A stretch of 64,000 bases of DNA from Methyloligella sp. (GTDB lineage Bacteria > Pseudomonadota > Alphaproteobacteria > Rhizobiales > HXMU1428-3): the NCBI GenBank assembly GCA_021604645.1, contig BQJJ01000008.1, positions 124,001 through 188,000 of the forward strand. The letters are read 5' to 3'. This document shows positions 63,108 through 64,000 of the stretch, in pieces. Under the pieces are notes generated by a model, which was not told the origin of the DNA, did not search any database, and saw only the letters and a list, made by a program, of their open reading frames with translations. A program made the translations under genes and the position numbers. The stretch's first letter is position 1; the number at the start of each line of letters is the position of its first letter.

Positions 63108-63893
63108 ATGTTCCGCTCAATGTATAAAGTTAAGTATAAAGTGAAGTTACAAACTTGCGTTAAAGCACTATTGCTCGCACTAATGGCGATAACATCTGCT
63201 GGCTGTTCCCATTTCGATAAAATTTCTGAAATTGGGGAAACACCCAAATTATCTGCAATTGAAAGTCCAAAATCAAAACCAGGCTACAAGCCCGTAAGCA
63301 TGCCAATGCCAGAACCAGAGGCTGTGAGTTACAACCCAAACTCGCTCTGGAGAAATGGCTCCCGCTCTTTCTTTAAAGACCAACGAGCAAGAAAAGTTGG
63401 AGATATCATCACAGTAATGATCGAAATAACCGACAAAGCTGAAATAGATAATGAAAGTACAAGAGATAGATCGGGAACAACTTCAGCAGGCATTGATGCC
63501 TTAGCGGGTTACAAAGCGGTATTGCAAAGCATCCTTCCTAACTCCGCTGATCCAACAAACCTGGTAAACGTAAACTCATCGCATTCTGACAAAGGTTCAG
63601 GAACGGTTGACCGTGAAGAAACACTAACGACCAAAATGGCAGCTGTTGTCATGCAAGAACTACCGAACGGTAACCTTGTCATCGAAGGACGCCAGGAAGT
63701 CAGAGTTAATCATGAAATCAGAGAAATCATCGTTGCCGGTGTCATCAGACCTGAAGATGTCAGCTCAATTAACACAATTGACGTATCAAAAATTGCGGAA
63801 GCACGGGTCTCTTATGGTGGTAGAGGTCATATAACCAATGTCCAAGCCCCACGATATGGCAACCAGGTACTAGATATCCTTCTCCCATTCTAA
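63108..63893 (+). CDS. flgH: Flagellar L-ring lipoprotein FlgH
   Basis: The 261-residue protein begins with a lipoprotein signal and lipobox ITSAGC (Cys33), so it is anchored in the outer membrane. It also has LWRNGSRSFFKDQRARKVGDI, ITVMIEITDKAEI, LVIEGRQEVRVNHE and GVIRPEDVSSINTI near the C-terminus, typical of FlgH. It forms the L ring around the rod. The first ATG is used; an ATG four codons later is an alternative. Two A repeats begin directly after its stop. Confidence 0.95.
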   Translation: MFRSMYKVKYKVKLQTCVKALLLALMAITSAGCSHFDKISEIGETPKLSAIESPKSKPGYKPVSMPMPEPEAVSYNPNSLWRNGSRSFFKDQRARKVGDIITVMIEITDKAEIDNESTRDRSGTTSAGIDALAGYKAVLQSILPNSADPTNLVNVNSSHSDKGSGTVDREETLTTKMAAVVMQELPNGNLVIEGRQEVRVNHEIREIIVAGVIRPEDVSSINTIDVSKIAEARVSYGGRGHITNVQAPRYGNQVLDILLPF

Positions 63894-63982
63894 AACGCGA
63901 TTGTATGTGGGCAACTGAAGCACAACTAAAAACTACAGTTGCTAGGCCGCTTGCAGGTGGGAACCTGAAGGTCTTTTAAAAA
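63894..63982 (+). repeat. Repeat family A, pair A15/A16 at the right edge
   Basis: A15 starts at the flgH stop: GCGATTG, TATGTGGG, CAACTG, GAAGCACAACTAAAA, with a shortened stem. A16 at about 63944-63982 has GGCC, GCTTGCAGGTGGGAACC, TGAA and GGTC, keeping the outer stem with one G-U pair. Both are in the sense of the flg operon. Confidence 0.7.
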
Positions 63983-64000
63983 AATTTAAAAATCTAACGG

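Noticed and set aside
2199-63982. The dispersed repeats as a CRISPR array
   Set aside because: Copies are scattered among genes, vary in sequence, occur at most in tandem pairs without regular spacers, and no cas gene is present.
1-64000. tRNA or rRNA genes
   Set aside because: I looked for T-arm motifs and cloverleaf-like spacing; the only GGTTCGA-like match near 2737 is inside acnA and has no tRNA structure around it.

Overview
The window is chromosomal DNA from an alphaproteobacterium of low-to-moderate GC, most likely a marine member of the Hyphomicrobiales (Rhizobiales) or a close relative. This is inferred from gene content and order, not from a database search. Supporting blocks are DUF1223-acnA divergent from ccmABCD, yciB-ftsY-mtaB-dapF, yggT-DUF167-folD, a small aa3-type oxidase subunit IV upstream of split pntAA-pntAB-pntB, an ethylmalonyl-CoA mutase, and the flagellar layout fliL-fliM-DUF6468-motE divergent from flgF-flgG-flgA-flgH. 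No tRNA, rRNA, transposase, integrase, prophage or CRISPR array was seen.

Layout. 1-5.2 kb: lipoprotein hydrolase (cut by the left edge), DUF1223 and aconitase. 5.3-8.0 kb: cytochrome c maturation ccmABCD, with ccmD too short for usual ORF cutoffs. 8.1-15.6 kb: MarR regulator, septation protein, SRP receptor, tRNA methylthiotransferase, diaminopimelate epimerase, FolD, YggT/DUF167 and an SDR. 15.9-19.5 kb: an arsenate-type island with a true ArsC, a paralogue that has lost P-loop residues, a HupE/UreJ protein fused to an extracytoplasmic domain, and ArsR with a perfect palindromic operator. 19.8-33.2 kb: membrane proteins, ethylmalonyl-CoA mutase, SPFH protein, MscS channel, transhydrogenase and oligopeptidase F. 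33.6-43.3 kb: sigma-54 response regulator, L,D-transpeptidase, NrtR-like regulator, phosphatase, HD hydrolase, Tag, YgfZ and dihydroorotase. 43.4-48.3 kb: peptidase-MA protein, BLUF photoreceptor, GST and EttA. 48.7-52.5 kb: a four-gene saxitoxin-IJK-like module (SGNH hydrolase, SxtJ, DUF5989, carbamoyltransferase). 52.8-63.9 kb: flagellar cluster with a sigma-54 promoter in front of flgF.

The most unusual content is not coding. Two families of hairpin repeats are scattered between the genes. Family A (about 40 nt, about 16 copies) has an inner stem, a TGAA bulge and an outer stem. Family B (about 115-200 nt, six good copies plus one decayed) carries several hairpins between fixed blocks. Stem sequences differ between copies while pairing is kept, which is the mark of selection on structure. 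A copies are nested inside several B copies. Every copy reads on the + strand whatever the direction of neighbouring genes, and most sit within a few bases of a stop codon. I do not recognise either family; together they form a mosaic intergenic element or structured-RNA family that deserves genome-wide analysis.

Gene starts were chosen from visible ribosome binding sites and family length. Several differ from the longest ORF, and a few genes appear to use TTG or GTG.
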